From Lachnospiraceae bacterium (lineage in GTDB: Bacteria > Bacillota > Clostridia > Lachnospirales > Lachnospiraceae), in NCBI GenBank assembly GCA_900768755.1, contig CAAGDV010000025.1, positions 1-64,000 on the forward strand: a DNA stretch of 64,000 nucleotides. Direction: 5' to 3'. Numbering within the stretch: position 1 is the first letter of the stretch; each line of letters begins with the position of its first letter. Under the pieces are notes generated by a model, which saw only the letters and a program-made list of their open reading frames with translations, made no database searches and had not been told where the DNA came from. Of this stretch, positions 1 to 9,044 are shown piece by piece. The position numbers and the translations under genes were made by a program.

Positions 1-104
1 TAAATAAAGAACCGATTGTATTCCGCTGGAAATATAATCTTGATGACATTGATGTATCGGAAGAAATCATTGTAGATACATTGCCTGTCAAAAAGTCGAG
101 TTAA
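1..104 (+). CDS. C-terminal end of an unidentified protein (partial)
   Basis: An open frame enters from the left edge and ends at a TAA at 102-104, leaving about 33 residues that finish in PVKKSS. The fragment is acidic in the middle (DDIDVSEE) and has no motif I recognise. The frame is plausible because it is open to the edge and the next gene lies convergently just beyond it, but it is too short for a functional call. Confidence 0.45.
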   Translation, partial: NKEPIVFRWKYNLDDIDVSEEIIVDTLPVKKSS

Positions 105-119
105 TTAAAGGATGAAATA

Positions 120-1100
120 CTAGTTTACCACGTTTGTGAGCTTCTGCCCGCTTTCGAAAGCCAGGGCGTTTTTGAGTGTCACTTCGGCGATTGCCTGCAT
201 CGCCTCGCGTGTGAAAAATCCCATGTGCGAGGTAATCAGGACGTTGGGAAAGGTGCACAGCCTTGTGAGAACATCATCGTGGATGATTTGGTCGGATACA
301 TCCTCATAGAACAGCCCTTCTTCCTCTTCGTACACGTCCAGTGCCACGCCGCCGATTATGCCGCTTTTCAGTCCGTCTATGAGGGCTGCCGAGTCAATTA
401 ATGAGCCGCGCGAGGTGTTGGATATGATTACGCCGGGCTTTAATTTGGCGATGGTCTCCGCGTTAAGCAGATGGTAGGTGTCTTTTGTCAGAGGGCAGTG
501 AAGCGAGATAAAATCCGAGCGCGTCAGCAGCTCATCGAGTGACACATAGATTGCGTCGAGGTTTTCGTTGGGGTACGGGTCGTATGCCAGCACCTTCATG
601 TGAAAACCGTTAAAAATATCAATCATACATTGACCGATACGGCCGGTGCCGACGACACCGGCTATTTTTGCGTTCAAATCCTGCCCCATAAGCCCGTTGA
701 TGCTCATGTTGAAATCGCGGGTTCTGGAATATGCGCGGTGGATTGAGCGGTTGACCGACAGAAGCGACGCCATCGAGAATTCCGCAACCGCCGACGGCGA
801 GTAGCTAGGGACTCTCATGACGGTTATTCCGTATTCTTTTGTTGCATTCAGGTCAACATTATTAAAGCCCGCGCACCGCAGAAGAATCAGCTTTATTCCG
901 TATTCCGAAAGCTTTGCGGCGATATCGCGGGTTATATAATCGTTGACAAAGATACAGACTGCGTCCGTCCCTTGCGCGAGCACCACGGTGTCCATGCTAA
1001 GGCCTGATTCGATAAAATGAATCTGCACCGAGTACTCCCTGCTTAAGGGTTCAAACCACAGTCTGTCGTAGGGTTTGGTTCCGTAAAAGGAAATATTCAT
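120..1100 (-). CDS. D-2-hydroxyacid dehydrogenase, D-lactate dehydrogenase type
   Basis: Predicted cytosolic NAD-dependent enzyme that interconverts pyruvate and D-lactate or a similar 2-oxoacid pair, regenerating NAD+ in fermentation. The 326 residues match the usual family length. The Rossmann glycine motif GTGRIG is at residues 151-156. The catalytic triad fits Arg231 (NTSRG), Glu260 (DVYEEE) and His292 (TSHMGF). The N-terminal RCAGFNNVDL segment is typical of the LdhA branch rather than of phosphoglycerate or formate dehydrogenases. The start has an AAAGGAG site upstream. The neighbouring hydrolase gene is on the same strand but separated by about 50 bp, so they could be co-transcribed. 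Substrate is inferred from family resemblance. Confidence 0.85.
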   Translation of the reverse strand: MNISFYGTKPYDRLWFEPLSREYSVQIHFIESGLSMDTVVLAQGTDAVCIFVNDYITRDIAAKLSEYGIKLILLRCAGFNNVDLNATKEYGITVMRVPSYSPSAVAEFSMASLLSVNRSIHRAYSRTRDFNMSINGLMGQDLNAKIAGVVGTGRIGQCMIDIFNGFHMKVLAYDPYPNENLDAIYVSLDELLTRSDFISLHCPLTKDTYHLLNAETIAKLKPGVIISNTSRGSLIDSAALIDGLKSGIIGGVALDVYEEEEGLFYEDVSDQIIHDDVLTRLCTFPNVLITSHMGFFTREAMQAIAEVTLKNALAFESGQKLTNVVN

Positions 1101-1153
1101 ATGTTCGGGACTCCTTTCGATTATTTACATACGAAAGTCTGTCCAAAAAACTG

Positions 1154-2095
1154 TTATTTATTCACATTTATCCGCCCCAAAAGCCATTCCAGTATGTCGT
1201 TGTAGACATCCTTTCTGTTGCTTTCGTTCAAAATCTCGTGGCGGAGCCCCTCATAGAGCTTTAAGGTTGCATCCTGCACGCCGATTTTTTGGTACTCCTT
1301 GTAAAGAGTCGAAGGGCCGGCGCCGTAATTGCCGACAGGGTCGTCCATGCCCGCAATCACGAGAATCGGAAGATTTCGCGGGGTTCTGGCGATGGTCGAT
1401 TTTTTGCACACATAGCCTAATATCTTAAAAAGTGTTCTGTATGCATTGATGGTAAAAGGAAATGTGCAAAGCGGATCCTTATCGTAGGCCGCGACATTGT
1501 CCGCGTTGGCGGAGAGCCATGCGTTGGGGCTTGCGGCGTCGGGGATTCTTTTGTTATACGAGCCAAAAGCCATTCGCGCAATCATCGGACTTACGTGCCT
1601 GTCACCGAAAAACACCCTCTGGATATAGGTGAGCGCAACGCCCGTGGATGTCACGATTCGCGGCATCATTGCGGTGCCCATGACAATCGCGGCGTCAATC
1701 TTTTCGCCGTGAAGGGCAATGTATTTGCGGAAGATGAACGAGCCCATGCTGTGCCCGAGCATGCAGTACTTAAGGTCGGGATATCTGGATGTCATTATTT
1801 TGCGCACCGTCTCCACATTCTCAATCAGGACATCCCAGGGCCTGTCCTCGGTAAAATATCCCAAATCCTGTTCGGATGCGGTGTACCCGTGGCCGAGATG
1901 GTCTTCACCGACGACAACAAAACCATGCTCTGTGAGAAATGTCGCAAAATCGTCATATCTTCTGATGTATTCAATCATGCCGTGCACAATCTGAAGGACT
2001 GCCACGGGCTTTTTATCTTCCGGCTCCCACACCTCGGCGTGGCATTTGTGAACATTGTCCGCCGACAAAAAACTAAAGTCACTTTTTACTGCCAT
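1154..2095 (-). CDS. Alpha/beta hydrolase, monoacylglycerol lipase / lysophospholipase-like
   Basis: Predicted serine hydrolase acting on monoacylglycerols or lysophospholipids, probably cytosolic since no signal peptide is seen. The catalytic triad can be placed at Ser116 in GHSMG, Asp251 or Asp252 in GMDDP and His286 in GLRHE. The HGMIEY and DHLGHG segments are typical of the PldB / Hydrolase_4 family, and 313 residues is the normal size. The ATG has a strong AAGGAGGT site about 8 nt upstream. The gene is divergent from the cysteine protease gene. Exact substrate is not visible from the sequence. Confidence 0.8.
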   Translation of the reverse strand: MAVKSDFSFLSADNVHKCHAEVWEPEDKKPVAVLQIVHGMIEYIRRYDDFATFLTEHGFVVVGEDHLGHGYTASEQDLGYFTEDRPWDVLIENVETVRKIMTSRYPDLKYCMLGHSMGSFIFRKYIALHGEKIDAAIVMGTAMMPRIVTSTGVALTYIQRVFFGDRHVSPMIARMAFGSYNKRIPDAASPNAWLSANADNVAAYDKDPLCTFPFTINAYRTLFKILGYVCKKSTIARTPRNLPILVIAGMDDPVGNYGAGPSTLYKEYQKIGVQDATLKLYEGLRHEILNESNRKDVYNDILEWLLGRINVNK

Positions 2096-2179
2096 ATTTA
2101 CCTCCTTATTCCGGCATCGTTTTGTTACAGTTCACATACAGTATACAACATTTTCGGAAAAAAGAATACACATGCTTTA

Positions 2180-2208
2180 ATTGTTTTTGCCCGGCAATTA
2201 TGGTATGC
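2180..2208 (+). promoter_or_regulatory. Putative sigma-A promoter of the cysteine protease gene
   Basis: TTGTTT at 2180-2185 and TATGCT at 2203-2208 are separated by 17 bp, upstream of the protease gene that starts at 2254 and inside the divergent gap. This is a spacing and consensus match only. Confidence 0.35.
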
Positions 2209-2253
2209 TGTATACAAGAATGAACCGCGCGATAACGTTTGGGAGGATAACGG

Positions 2254-4458
2254 ATGAGAAGATTTGCGGTAATGCTGTTTTGCGCAATTTTATGTATATC
2301 GGTGAACCTTAAGGTGTCCTATGCTTCGGAGACGGAGACGCTGGGGGGAACGACGGCGACGGAATCCTATTACAGGACCCCAAAGCTTCCCGCAGTGCGC
2401 AATCAGGGCGCGTACGGCACCTGCTGGGCTTTTGCTTCGATTGCGTGCGTGGAAATATATATCATGAATCACCCGGAGGCAGCGCCCAATCTGTCGCAGG
2501 CACAAGTGGATTCGATTGATTTGTCGGAGCTTCATACAGTGTATTTCGGCAATTTTTCGGCGGTTGACCCATTGGGCGGAACTGAGGGAGATTCCTACAG
2601 ATACACCGCCGACAGTCCGAATTTTGCCAACGTGGGAGGAAACTTCGATATTGCGGAGAATATTTTTTCAGACTGGATTGGACCGGTTGACGAGTCGGTG
2701 GTTCCGTACGGCAGCATGTCGTCCGTGCTGGCGTCCGGCCTGTCCGATTCCCTTGCGTATGACAATGCGGTTTTTCATCTGCAGGGCTTTCGGCACATTC
2801 CGATGACTGACAGAGACAGTATTAAAAAAGCTGTCAAGAAGTACGGCGCGGTCGGCATCGGATACTACGACGCAAGCTTTTATTATAATTCCGACACGTA
2901 TGCGTATTACTGCGATACGCCGACAATGACCAATCACGGAGTTACCATTGTGGGATGGGACGATAATTTCGATAAGAGTAACTTTGCAACCGAGCCGGAA
3001 AACAACGGGGCATGGATTGTGCGCAACAGCCGCGGACCGGTATGGGGCGACGGCGGCTACTTCTATCTGTCGTACGAGGATGCGACAATCAGCAGCGTGG
3101 GAAATGTTTTTGTTGTAGAGTCGGCGGACAATTACCAAAACAATTACCAGTATGACGGGGCTGTGTGGAAAAAGTATCTTTTTATGCCAAAATGCGCCAA
3201 TGTTTTTACTGCGGCGGAAGCGGGCGGAGAGGAGCTTTGGGCGGTATCCTTTGAGACATCAAGCACCAATCAGACATATACCATCAAGATTTTTAAGAAT
3301 CCGACGGATTCTGTCAACCCGGAGACGGGCGAGCTTATGACTACGCTCACGGGAAGCACGGATTATGCGGGAATGTATACCGTCAGTCTGAGCCGGCCGG
3401 TGAGCCTTTCGCAAGGCGATAAGTTTGCCGTGATGGTAAGCCTGGCGGGCGCGGACGGCTATTACGGAAGCATTGTGGCAGATGCCAATGCAACGGACGC
3501 CGGACGCGAATATTCCAACACCGGAGGCACCGGACGGAGTCTTGCTTATTACGGATATTGGTACGGAGGATATTGGTACGGATATTGGTACGACTACGGT
3601 GTGCAGGGGAACACTAATTTTCATATTAAAGCTTACACTAACGCCGCTGCGGCAACGACATATGGTGTGACGGTTAACGGCGGAAGCGGCAGCGGATATT
3701 ATTCTGCCGGCGAGACCGTGACGATAACTGCCGGCGCAGCGCCGTCGGGAAAAGAATTTGACCGGTGGGTTGTGGTGAGCGGGGGCGTGACGATTACAGA
3801 TGCAACCGCCGGGACAACCACTTTTACGATGCCGGCAACGGCAGTGACGGTGACTGCGAAGTACCGGGACCGGGTAGCGGAGACGACAACACCTGATTAC
3901 GGGACAACGTCCGTCACGACGGAAGGAAGCACGACAGAGCGGGTCACAACGGAAGGAAGCACAACTGAGCGGGGAACGACGGAAGGAAGCACAACCGAGC
4001 GGGTCACGACGGAAGGAAGCACAACCGGGCGGGGAACGACAGCGGAAAGCACGACCGAGCGCGAAACGACGGAAGGAAGCACAACCGAGCGCGAAACGAC
4101 GGAAGGAAGCACAACTGAACGCGAAACGACGGAGGGAAGCACAACAGAGCACGGAACAACGGAGGGAAGTACAACGGAGCACGGAACAACGGAGAATTAT
4201 ATGACGGAGGACGTTGCAACGGAGCAGGGCACAACGGAAGGAAGCACAACAGACCCGGATACGGCGGAGGAAAGCACGACAGAGTGCGTCATAACAGAGA
4301 ATGATACGACGGAGGATACCGTAGCCCCGGATGGCGCGGAGTATAATGGCAGCTCACCTCCGTTTAACAGGATTCTCATTGTGTGTCTTGCGGCCACGGC
4401 TTTTGCCGTAGCGGGCGTTATTGTGGCTGTTATTCTGGTAAAGAGGGGAAATAATTAA
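2254..4458 (+). CDS. Cell-surface C1 (papain-like) cysteine protease with Thr-rich stalk and membrane anchor
   Basis: Predicted exported protease of 734 residues. Order seen: signal peptide (1-25); papain-like domain with Gln51, Cys57 (TCWAF), His228 (NHGVTIVGWD) and Asn258 (VRNSRG); a beta-rich lectin-like region (about 285-465) with a Tyr/Gly/Trp-rich run at 431-449; one InlB-B-type repeat (about 469-537); a Thr-rich stalk of ten-residue TTEGSTTERx units (about 551-670); and a C-terminal membrane helix (706-729) followed by KRGNN. All four catalytic residues are present, so it should be active outside the cell, held away from the membrane by the stalk. No sortase motif is seen. The ATG follows GGGAGG. 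Its TAA stop codon lies inside the terminal AATTAA of a structured repeat. The natural substrate is unknown. Confidence 0.85.
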   Translation: MRRFAVMLFCAILCISVNLKVSYASETETLGGTTATESYYRTPKLPAVRNQGAYGTCWAFASIACVEIYIMNHPEAAPNLSQAQVDSIDLSELHTVYFGNFSAVDPLGGTEGDSYRYTADSPNFANVGGNFDIAENIFSDWIGPVDESVVPYGSMSSVLASGLSDSLAYDNAVFHLQGFRHIPMTDRDSIKKAVKKYGAVGIGYYDASFYYNSDTYAYYCDTPTMTNHGVTIVGWDDNFDKSNFATEPENNGAWIVRNSRGPVWGDGGYFYLSYEDATISSVGNVFVVESADNYQNNYQYDGAVWKKYLFMPKCANVFTAAEAGGEELWAVSFETSSTNQTYTIKIFKNPTDSVNPETGELMTTLTGSTDYAGMYTVSLSRPVSLSQGDKFAVMVSLAGADGYYGSIVADANATDAGREYSNTGGTGRSLAYYGYWYGGYWYGYWYDYGVQGNTNFHIKAYTNAAAATTYGVTVNGGSGSGYYSAGETVTITAGAAPSGKEFDRWVVVSGGVTITDATAGTTTFTMPATAVTVTAKYRDRVAETTTPDYGTTSVTTEGSTTERVTTEGSTTERGTTEGSTTERVTTEGSTTGRGTTAESTTERETTEGSTTERETTEGSTTERETTEGSTTEHGTTEGSTTEHGTTENYMTEDVATEQGTTEGSTTDPDTAEESTTECVITENDTTEDTVAPDGAEYNGSSPPFNRILIVCLAATAFAVAGVIVAVILVKRGNN
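3905..4200 (+). repeat. In-frame 30-bp tandem repeats coding TTEGSTTERx
   Basis: About ten diverged copies of a 30-bp unit encode the Thr/Glu/Ser stalk of the surface protease. Units differ mainly at the last two codons (RV, RG, RE, HG). Such repeats can gain or lose units by slippage without frameshift, changing stalk length. Thr-rich stalks are potential glycosylation sites, which is inference. Confidence 0.85.
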
Positions 4459-4573
4459 AAAAGCTTTCTTCGGACATTCGCATTCCGTTACAAACGCAGC
4501 GGTACTAGGATTGTACAATACACAATCCAAGTACCGGCGTTTGCAAAGGCCGAAGAAAGCTTTTTTTAATTAT
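4451..4573 (+). repeat. Structured repeat copy 1, directly after the protease stop codon
   Basis: A long imperfect palindrome. Outer arms run from ATAATTAAAAAAGC (4451 on) with CTTTCTTCGG to the matching CCGAAGAAAG plus GCTTTTTTTAATTAT (to 4573). On the 5' side only, an unpaired ACATTCGCATT follows. Then come CCGTT/AAAGG, CAAACGC/GCGTTTG, a two-base AG bulge, and CGGTACT/AGTACCG with an A-A mismatch before GGATTGT/ACAATCC. The T-run makes it usable as a Rho-independent terminator. The protease TAA (4456-4458) is part of the repeat. A 3' flank starting TATCCCGGCTGTG resembles the flank of copy 5. Confidence 0.9.
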
Positions 4574-4610
4574 CCCGGCTGTGGAGGGCGCAAGGGTATT
4601 AGATAAAAAT

Positions 4611-4648
4611 GAGAAGCTTTCTTTGTACATTCGCATTCCGTTGTGAAC
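4611..4648 (+). repeat. Truncated left half of the structured repeat
   Basis: The segment carries AAGCTTTCTT, then the 5' bulge and the first inner arm, identical over 23 bases (ACATTCGCATTCCGTT and GTGAACA) to copy 2, which begins a few bases later. The right half is missing, so it cannot fold like the full copies. It suggests partial tandem duplication or an aborted copying event. Confidence 0.75.
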
Positions 4649-4651
4649 AAT

Positions 4652-4774
4652 ATAATTAAAAAAACTTGCTTCGGACATTCGCATTCCGTTGTGAACATAG
4701 CGGTACAAAGGCGTCAAAATACGCCGCCTAAGTACCGATGTTCACAAAGGCCGAAGAGAGCTTTTTTTAATTAT
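4652..4774 (+). repeat. Structured repeat copy 2
   Basis: It has the same architecture as copy 1: outer arms with CTTGCTTCGG and CCGAAGAGAG, then the ACATTCGCATT bulge and CCGTT/AAAGG. The inner stem is GTGAACAT/ATGTTCAC instead of the CAAACGC/GCGTTTG of copy 1, so both strands changed together. The AG bulge, CGGTAC/GTACCG and a terminal AGGCG/CGCC stem follow. The outer stem is slightly less perfect. It lies in the gap between the protease and the aconitase-family gene, and ends in a T-run. Confidence 0.85.
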
Positions 4775-4866
4775 CCGTCTGCGGCGGACGCATGGACAGA
4801 AAAATGAGCCATTCGGAAGTAGACGAGAAAAGAAAGAACCATGACAAAATATAGGATGTGTTATGG

Positions 4867-4895
4867 TTGCTTTTTTCTTTTGAATGAGGTAAAAT
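4867..4895 (+). promoter_or_regulatory. Putative promoter of the aconitase-family gene
   Basis: TTGCTT at 4867-4872 and TAAAAT at 4890-4895 are spaced by 17 bp, about 38 bp upstream of the start codon. This is a consensus match only. Confidence 0.4.
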
Positions 4896-4932
4896 AATTT
4901 CAGCTAACTATGTTTTTGCAAGGAGAACTAAT

Positions 4933-7191
4933 ATGGTCAGATTAAGTGAGGGCGGAGCATACCTGCTCAACGGAAATGAGATTGTTGAGGCAAAGGATGC
5001 CGTTAATCTTCCAGCTCGTGAGGATGCGGCGAAGAATACCATTGCCTATGGGATACTTACATCACACAATGTATCGGGAGACGATGCAAAGCTTCAGATA
5101 AAGTTTGATAAACTTACATCGCATGACATTACTTTTGTCGGAATTATTCAGACCGCGAGAGCGAGCGGACTTGAGAAGTTTCCGATTCCGTATGTTTTGA
5201 CCAACTGCCACAACAGTTTGTGCGCAGTCGGAGGAACCATTAACGAGGATGACCATATGTATGGCCTGACATGCGCAAAGAAATACGGCGGAATATATGT
5301 TCCTCCGCATCAGGCGGTAATTCACCAGTTTGCGAGGGAGATGCTCGCCGAGAGCGGAAAGATGATTCTCGGCTCTGACAGTCACACCAGATACGGCGCA
5401 CTCGGTACCATGGCGGTTGGCGAGGGCGGACCGGAGCTTGTAAAGCAGCTTCTCAACAAGACATACGATATCAACATGCCGGGTGTTGTGGCAATATACC
5501 TGACGGGTGAGCCGGCAAAGGGCGTGGGACCTCAGGATGTGGCGCTTGCCATTATCGGAGCCGTGTTTGCCAACGGATATGTGAAGAACAAGGTTATGGA
5601 GTTCGTGGGACCTGGCGTTTCAAAGCTCAGTGCCGATTTCAGAATCGGAGTTGACGTCATGACTACGGAGACTACCTGCTTAAGCTCAATTTGGAGAACA
5701 GATGAGACCATCAGGGAGTTCTATGAGACGCACGGAAGAAGCGAGTGTTACAGGGAACTTAATCCCGGTGCGGTTGCCTACTATGACGGCGTTGTTTATG
5801 TAGAGCTTGATAAGATTAAGCCGATGATTGCAATGCCGTTCCATCCGAGCAATACATATACAATCGAAGAGCTTAACGCTAACCTCATGGATATTCTTCA
5901 TGATGTCGAGAAGAAGGCATTGGTAAGCCTTGACGGCGCAGTGGATTATGAGCTTACCTCCAAGGTACGCAACGGCAGACTGTATGTTGACCAGGGAATT
6001 ATTGCAGGCTGCGCGGGCGGCGGATTTGAGAATATATGTGCGGCGGCAGATATTTTGAAGGGGCGTTCAATCGGGTCGGACGAGTTTACATTGAGCATTT
6101 ATCCGGCAAGTACACCTATTTATGTGGAGCTTGCACGGAACGGAAGGCTTGCTGAACTTATGGCGACAGGCGCCATTGTCAAGACTGCTTTCTGCGGACC
6201 GTGCTTTGGTGCAGGCGATACACCTGCCAACAATGCATTTTCAATAAGACATTCAACCAGAAACTTCCCTAACCGCGAGGGCTCTAAGCTCCAGAAGGGA
6301 CAGATAGCATCGGTTGCACTCATGGACGCAAGGTCTATCGCCGCGACTGCTGCCAATAAGGGATACCTCACCGCGGCTACGGATATGGATGTTGAGTACA
6401 CCGGACCAAAATACTTTTTTGACAGAACAATCTATGCAAACAGGGTATTTGACAGCCATGGAGTTGCAGACCCCTCGCAGGAGATACAGTTTGGTCCTAA
6501 TATCAAGGACTGGCCTGCAATGGCAGCACTTCCGAAGAATCTTCTTATCAGGTGCGTATCAGAGATTCATGACCCGGTGACCACAACGGACGAGCTGATT
6601 CCTTCGGGCGAGACCTCATCATTCAGATCTAATCCTTTAGGCCTGGCAGAGTTCACACTCTCTAGGAAGGACCCGCTTTATGTTGAGCGTGCAAAGGAGA
6701 TTCAGAGAGCGGAGAACGCCAGAAGAGAAGGCAGATGCATGGGTACGGAAGTCGAAGGTCTCCATGACATAATGCAGAGAATTAAGAAGGATTTTGACGT
6801 TAACAAGGACAATATCGGAGTGGGAAGCACGATTTTTGCCGTAAAACCGGGAGACGGTTCGGCGAGAGAGCAGGCGGCATCATGTCAGAAGGTTCTCGGC
6901 GGATGGGCTAATATCGCCAACGAGTACGCTACAAAGAGATACCGTTCCAACCTTATTAACTGGGGTATGATACCGTTTACGATTGATGAGGGCGAGTTGC
7001 CTTTTTCAAATCTTGATTATATTTTTATTCCTGATATTGCTGATGCGATACGTAACAAAGTGTCGGCTGTTGACGCCTATGTAGCCAACAAGGACATGAA
7101 GAAGTTTGAACTTCATATCGGCGAGCTTACAGACGACGAGCGAAAGATAATTCTTTCGGGATGTCTGATTAATTATTACAAAGAACAATAA
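4933..7191 (+). CDS. Aconitase-family hydratase ([4Fe-4S])
   Basis: Predicted cytosolic iron-sulfur hydro-lyase, either aconitate hydratase (citrate to isocitrate) or a related hydratase. The 752 residues carry cluster-ligand cysteines at Cys360 (IAGCAGG), Cys421 and Cys424 (FCGPCFG). They also carry the substrate-side motifs SDSHTRYG (148-155) and HSTRNFPNREGSK (440-452). The C-terminal swivel domain has GSAREQAAS and YRSNLINWGMIPF, equivalent to the phosphate and carboxylate-binding segments. The length and N-terminal style are close to the YbhJ-like branch as well as to clostridial aconitases, so the substrate is not settled. An AAGGAG site precedes the ATG. No citrate synthase or isocitrate dehydrogenase lies nearby. 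The chemoreceptor gene follows after 12 bp. Confidence 0.8.
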   Translation: MVRLSEGGAYLLNGNEIVEAKDAVNLPAREDAAKNTIAYGILTSHNVSGDDAKLQIKFDKLTSHDITFVGIIQTARASGLEKFPIPYVLTNCHNSLCAVGGTINEDDHMYGLTCAKKYGGIYVPPHQAVIHQFAREMLAESGKMILGSDSHTRYGALGTMAVGEGGPELVKQLLNKTYDINMPGVVAIYLTGEPAKGVGPQDVALAIIGAVFANGYVKNKVMEFVGPGVSKLSADFRIGVDVMTTETTCLSSIWRTDETIREFYETHGRSECYRELNPGAVAYYDGVVYVELDKIKPMIAMPFHPSNTYTIEELNANLMDILHDVEKKALVSLDGAVDYELTSKVRNGRLYVDQGIIAGCAGGGFENICAAADILKGRSIGSDEFTLSIYPASTPIYVELARNGRLAELMATGAIVKTAFCGPCFGAGDTPANNAFSIRHSTRNFPNREGSKLQKGQIASVALMDARSIAATAANKGYLTAATDMDVEYTGPKYFFDRTIYANRVFDSHGVADPSQEIQFGPNIKDWPAMAALPKNLLIRCVSEIHDPVTTTDELIPSGETSSFRSNPLGLAEFTLSRKDPLYVERAKEIQRAENARREGRCMGTEVEGLHDIMQRIKKDFDVNKDNIGVGSTIFAVKPGDGSAREQAASCQKVLGGWANIANEYATKRYRSNLINWGMIPFTIDEGELPFSNLDYIFIPDIADAIRNKVSAVDAYVANKDMKKFELHIGELTDDERKIILSGCLINYYKEQ

Positions 7192-7203
7192 GGAGGATTT
7201 GTC

Positions 7204-8913
7204 ATGAAGAAAAGAAAGGGTGTAGGTATTAAGGTTATACTGACTTTTTTGGGGGTTGTTCCGGCGCTTACCATTGCTCTCGTTCTGATTATTTTCTCAA
7301 GAACCAGCCTTGCGGACGGACTTACCACCAGGTCTCTGGATGGACTGGAGCTTCTCGCCAATTCTGTGCGTGCGGGATATTTCAACATGCCGGGCGAGTT
7401 CCATATGGGACACGAGGGTGATTTATATGTGGGTGATTTTAACATAAGCCAGGGAACTGATGAGATTGATGCTTATGTTGAAGGCACTGATGCTGATGTC
7501 ACAATATGCCTCGGCAAGACGCGCGTTGCCACATCACTTAAGAATTCATCCGGCGAGAGAATTGTCGGAACTGATATTGCTGATGATGTATGGAATACCG
7601 TTTCAAGCGGGAAGGTGTACAGGACTTCGGATATTGTTGTCAATGGACTTGATTACTGCGCGGTATATGTTCCGCTCTATTCTGAATCGGATGATATTAT
7701 AGGAGCGGTGTTTGCCGGAGAACCAAGGACTGAGGTTCAGGCGTTTATCAACCAAAAGGTTTTAAGCTTTGCAATTCTGGGCAATGTGCTTATTCTGGTT
7801 TTCGGTACAACCTCTATACTTATTGCATCCAGACTTGCAAGAATGATATTGTCTGCAAAGAAATCACTTGATGTTCTTGCACAGGGAGATTTGAGCGTAC
7901 AGGTTGATGCGAAGTTAGTTCACCGCACGGATGAGATTGGTGAGATTGGACGCGCCGTGAGTTCATTGGCGGAGCGTCTTAAAGGAATTGTATCCAACCT
8001 TATCCAGTCTATCAATGAGCTCAACAGAGCCGGGGTTTCGCTTGAGAGTGTGGCGTCGCAGTCCAGTGCGGCTGCCGATGAGATTTCAAGTGCGGTTGAG
8101 GACATTTCCAAGGGCGCTGTGTCTCAGGCTGAGGAGATTGAGACTGCTTCAACACAGATTGCCAATATGGGTGCCGTGATTGAGAAGATTGTCGGCAATG
8201 TAGGGGACCTTACAAGCACTGCTGACAACATGAGCAATCTCGGCGATCAGTCAATTGATACAATCGGTGCACTTAGTGAATCCAATGACCGTACCAACGG
8301 TTCGATTAAGAATATCGGCAGACAGATTCGTGAGACGGACGATTCAATCAAAAAAATCAGTGCCGCAACCGCGCTTATCACAAGCATCGCGTCGCAGACC
8401 AAACTTTTGTCGCTCAACGCGTCAATTGAGTCTGCAAGAGCCGGTGAGGCAGGAAGAGGCTTTGCGGTTGTTGCTACCGAGATTCAGAAGCTTGCCGTTC
8501 AGTCTAATGAAGCCGCGACAGAGATTCATGATATCATTGAGATTCTTTTGAACGATTCTGAGACAACACTCAGGGAGATGAATGAGACTGAAGAGCTTGT
8601 CAAGGAGCAGCAGGTTAAGCTTGATGAGACCAGAAGCAAGGTCGGCGAGGTTAACGACGGAATCATCGTATCAAAAGACAACACCTTCAAAATCAAGAGT
8701 AATGCTGACGAATGCGACAATGCAAGAATTCAGGTTGTCGACATCATTACCAATCTTTCGGCAATCTCAGAGCAGAATGCTGCATCGGCAGAGGAGACCA
8801 CAGCGTCAATGCAGGAGCTGAATGCAACAATCAATACCCTCTCAGAGGAAGCAACATTGCTTAAAGAGCTTGCACAGCAGCTTGAAGAAGATATGAAGTT
8901 CTTTAAGGTGTGA
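7204..8913 (+). CDS. Methyl-accepting chemotaxis protein with extracellular sCache-like sensor
   Basis: Membrane chemoreceptor of 569 residues feeding CheA/CheW. It has a TM helix at 10-32, an extracytoplasmic sensor at 33-186 that looks like a single-Cache domain (IVGTDI, GKVYRTSDI, IGAVFAGEP segments), a second TM at 187-209 and a HAMP domain at 210-262. A long coiled-coil signalling domain follows, with the hairpin tip around LSLNASIESARAGEAGRGF at about 405-423. There is no CheR-tethering pentapeptide at the end (KFFKV). It starts 12 bp after the aconitase-family stop with an AAGGAGG site, so the two are probably one transcript, which suggests sensing of a small organic acid. That link is inference. 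Confidence 0.9.
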   Translation: MKKRKGVGIKVILTFLGVVPALTIALVLIIFSRTSLADGLTTRSLDGLELLANSVRAGYFNMPGEFHMGHEGDLYVGDFNISQGTDEIDAYVEGTDADVTICLGKTRVATSLKNSSGERIVGTDIADDVWNTVSSGKVYRTSDIVVNGLDYCAVYVPLYSESDDIIGAVFAGEPRTEVQAFINQKVLSFAILGNVLILVFGTTSILIASRLARMILSAKKSLDVLAQGDLSVQVDAKLVHRTDEIGEIGRAVSSLAERLKGIVSNLIQSINELNRAGVSLESVASQSSAAADEISSAVEDISKGAVSQAEEIETASTQIANMGAVIEKIVGNVGDLTSTADNMSNLGDQSIDTIGALSESNDRTNGSIKNIGRQIRETDDSIKKISAATALITSIASQTKLLSLNASIESARAGEAGRGFAVVATEIQKLAVQSNEAATEIHDIIEILLNDSETTLREMNETEELVKEQQVKLDETRSKVGEVNDGIIVSKDNTFKIKSNADECDNARIQVVDIITNLSAISEQNAASAEETTASMQELNATINTLSEEATLLKELAQQLEEDMKFFKV

Positions 8914-8949
8914 CATATGGTATCGCAGTGATTGCACAATGAATATTAA

Positions 8950-8985
8950 GGGGCACATGACATCGTTTCGTGTGCTCCATATTTT
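8950..8985 (+). terminator. Putative Rho-independent terminator after the chemoreceptor gene
   Basis: GGGGCACA pairs with TGTGCTCC (one G-T pair) around a short loop and is followed by ATATTTTTG. It lies in the gap before spmA. The T-tract is modest. Confidence 0.45.
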
Positions 8986-9044
8986 TGTAATATCATGGCC
9001 GCAGGCCATATATAATGGTTATAACAAGACAATGCGGGTTGAAT

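Noticed and set aside
3259..4397. Several long open frames antisense to the protease stalk
   Set aside because: They arise from the repeat codon pattern on the opposite strand and have repetitive, unnatural products.
4451..4774. Reading the structured repeats as plain terminators only
   Set aside because: The kept bulge and loop bases, compensated stems and copy 5 without a T-run are not explained by termination alone.
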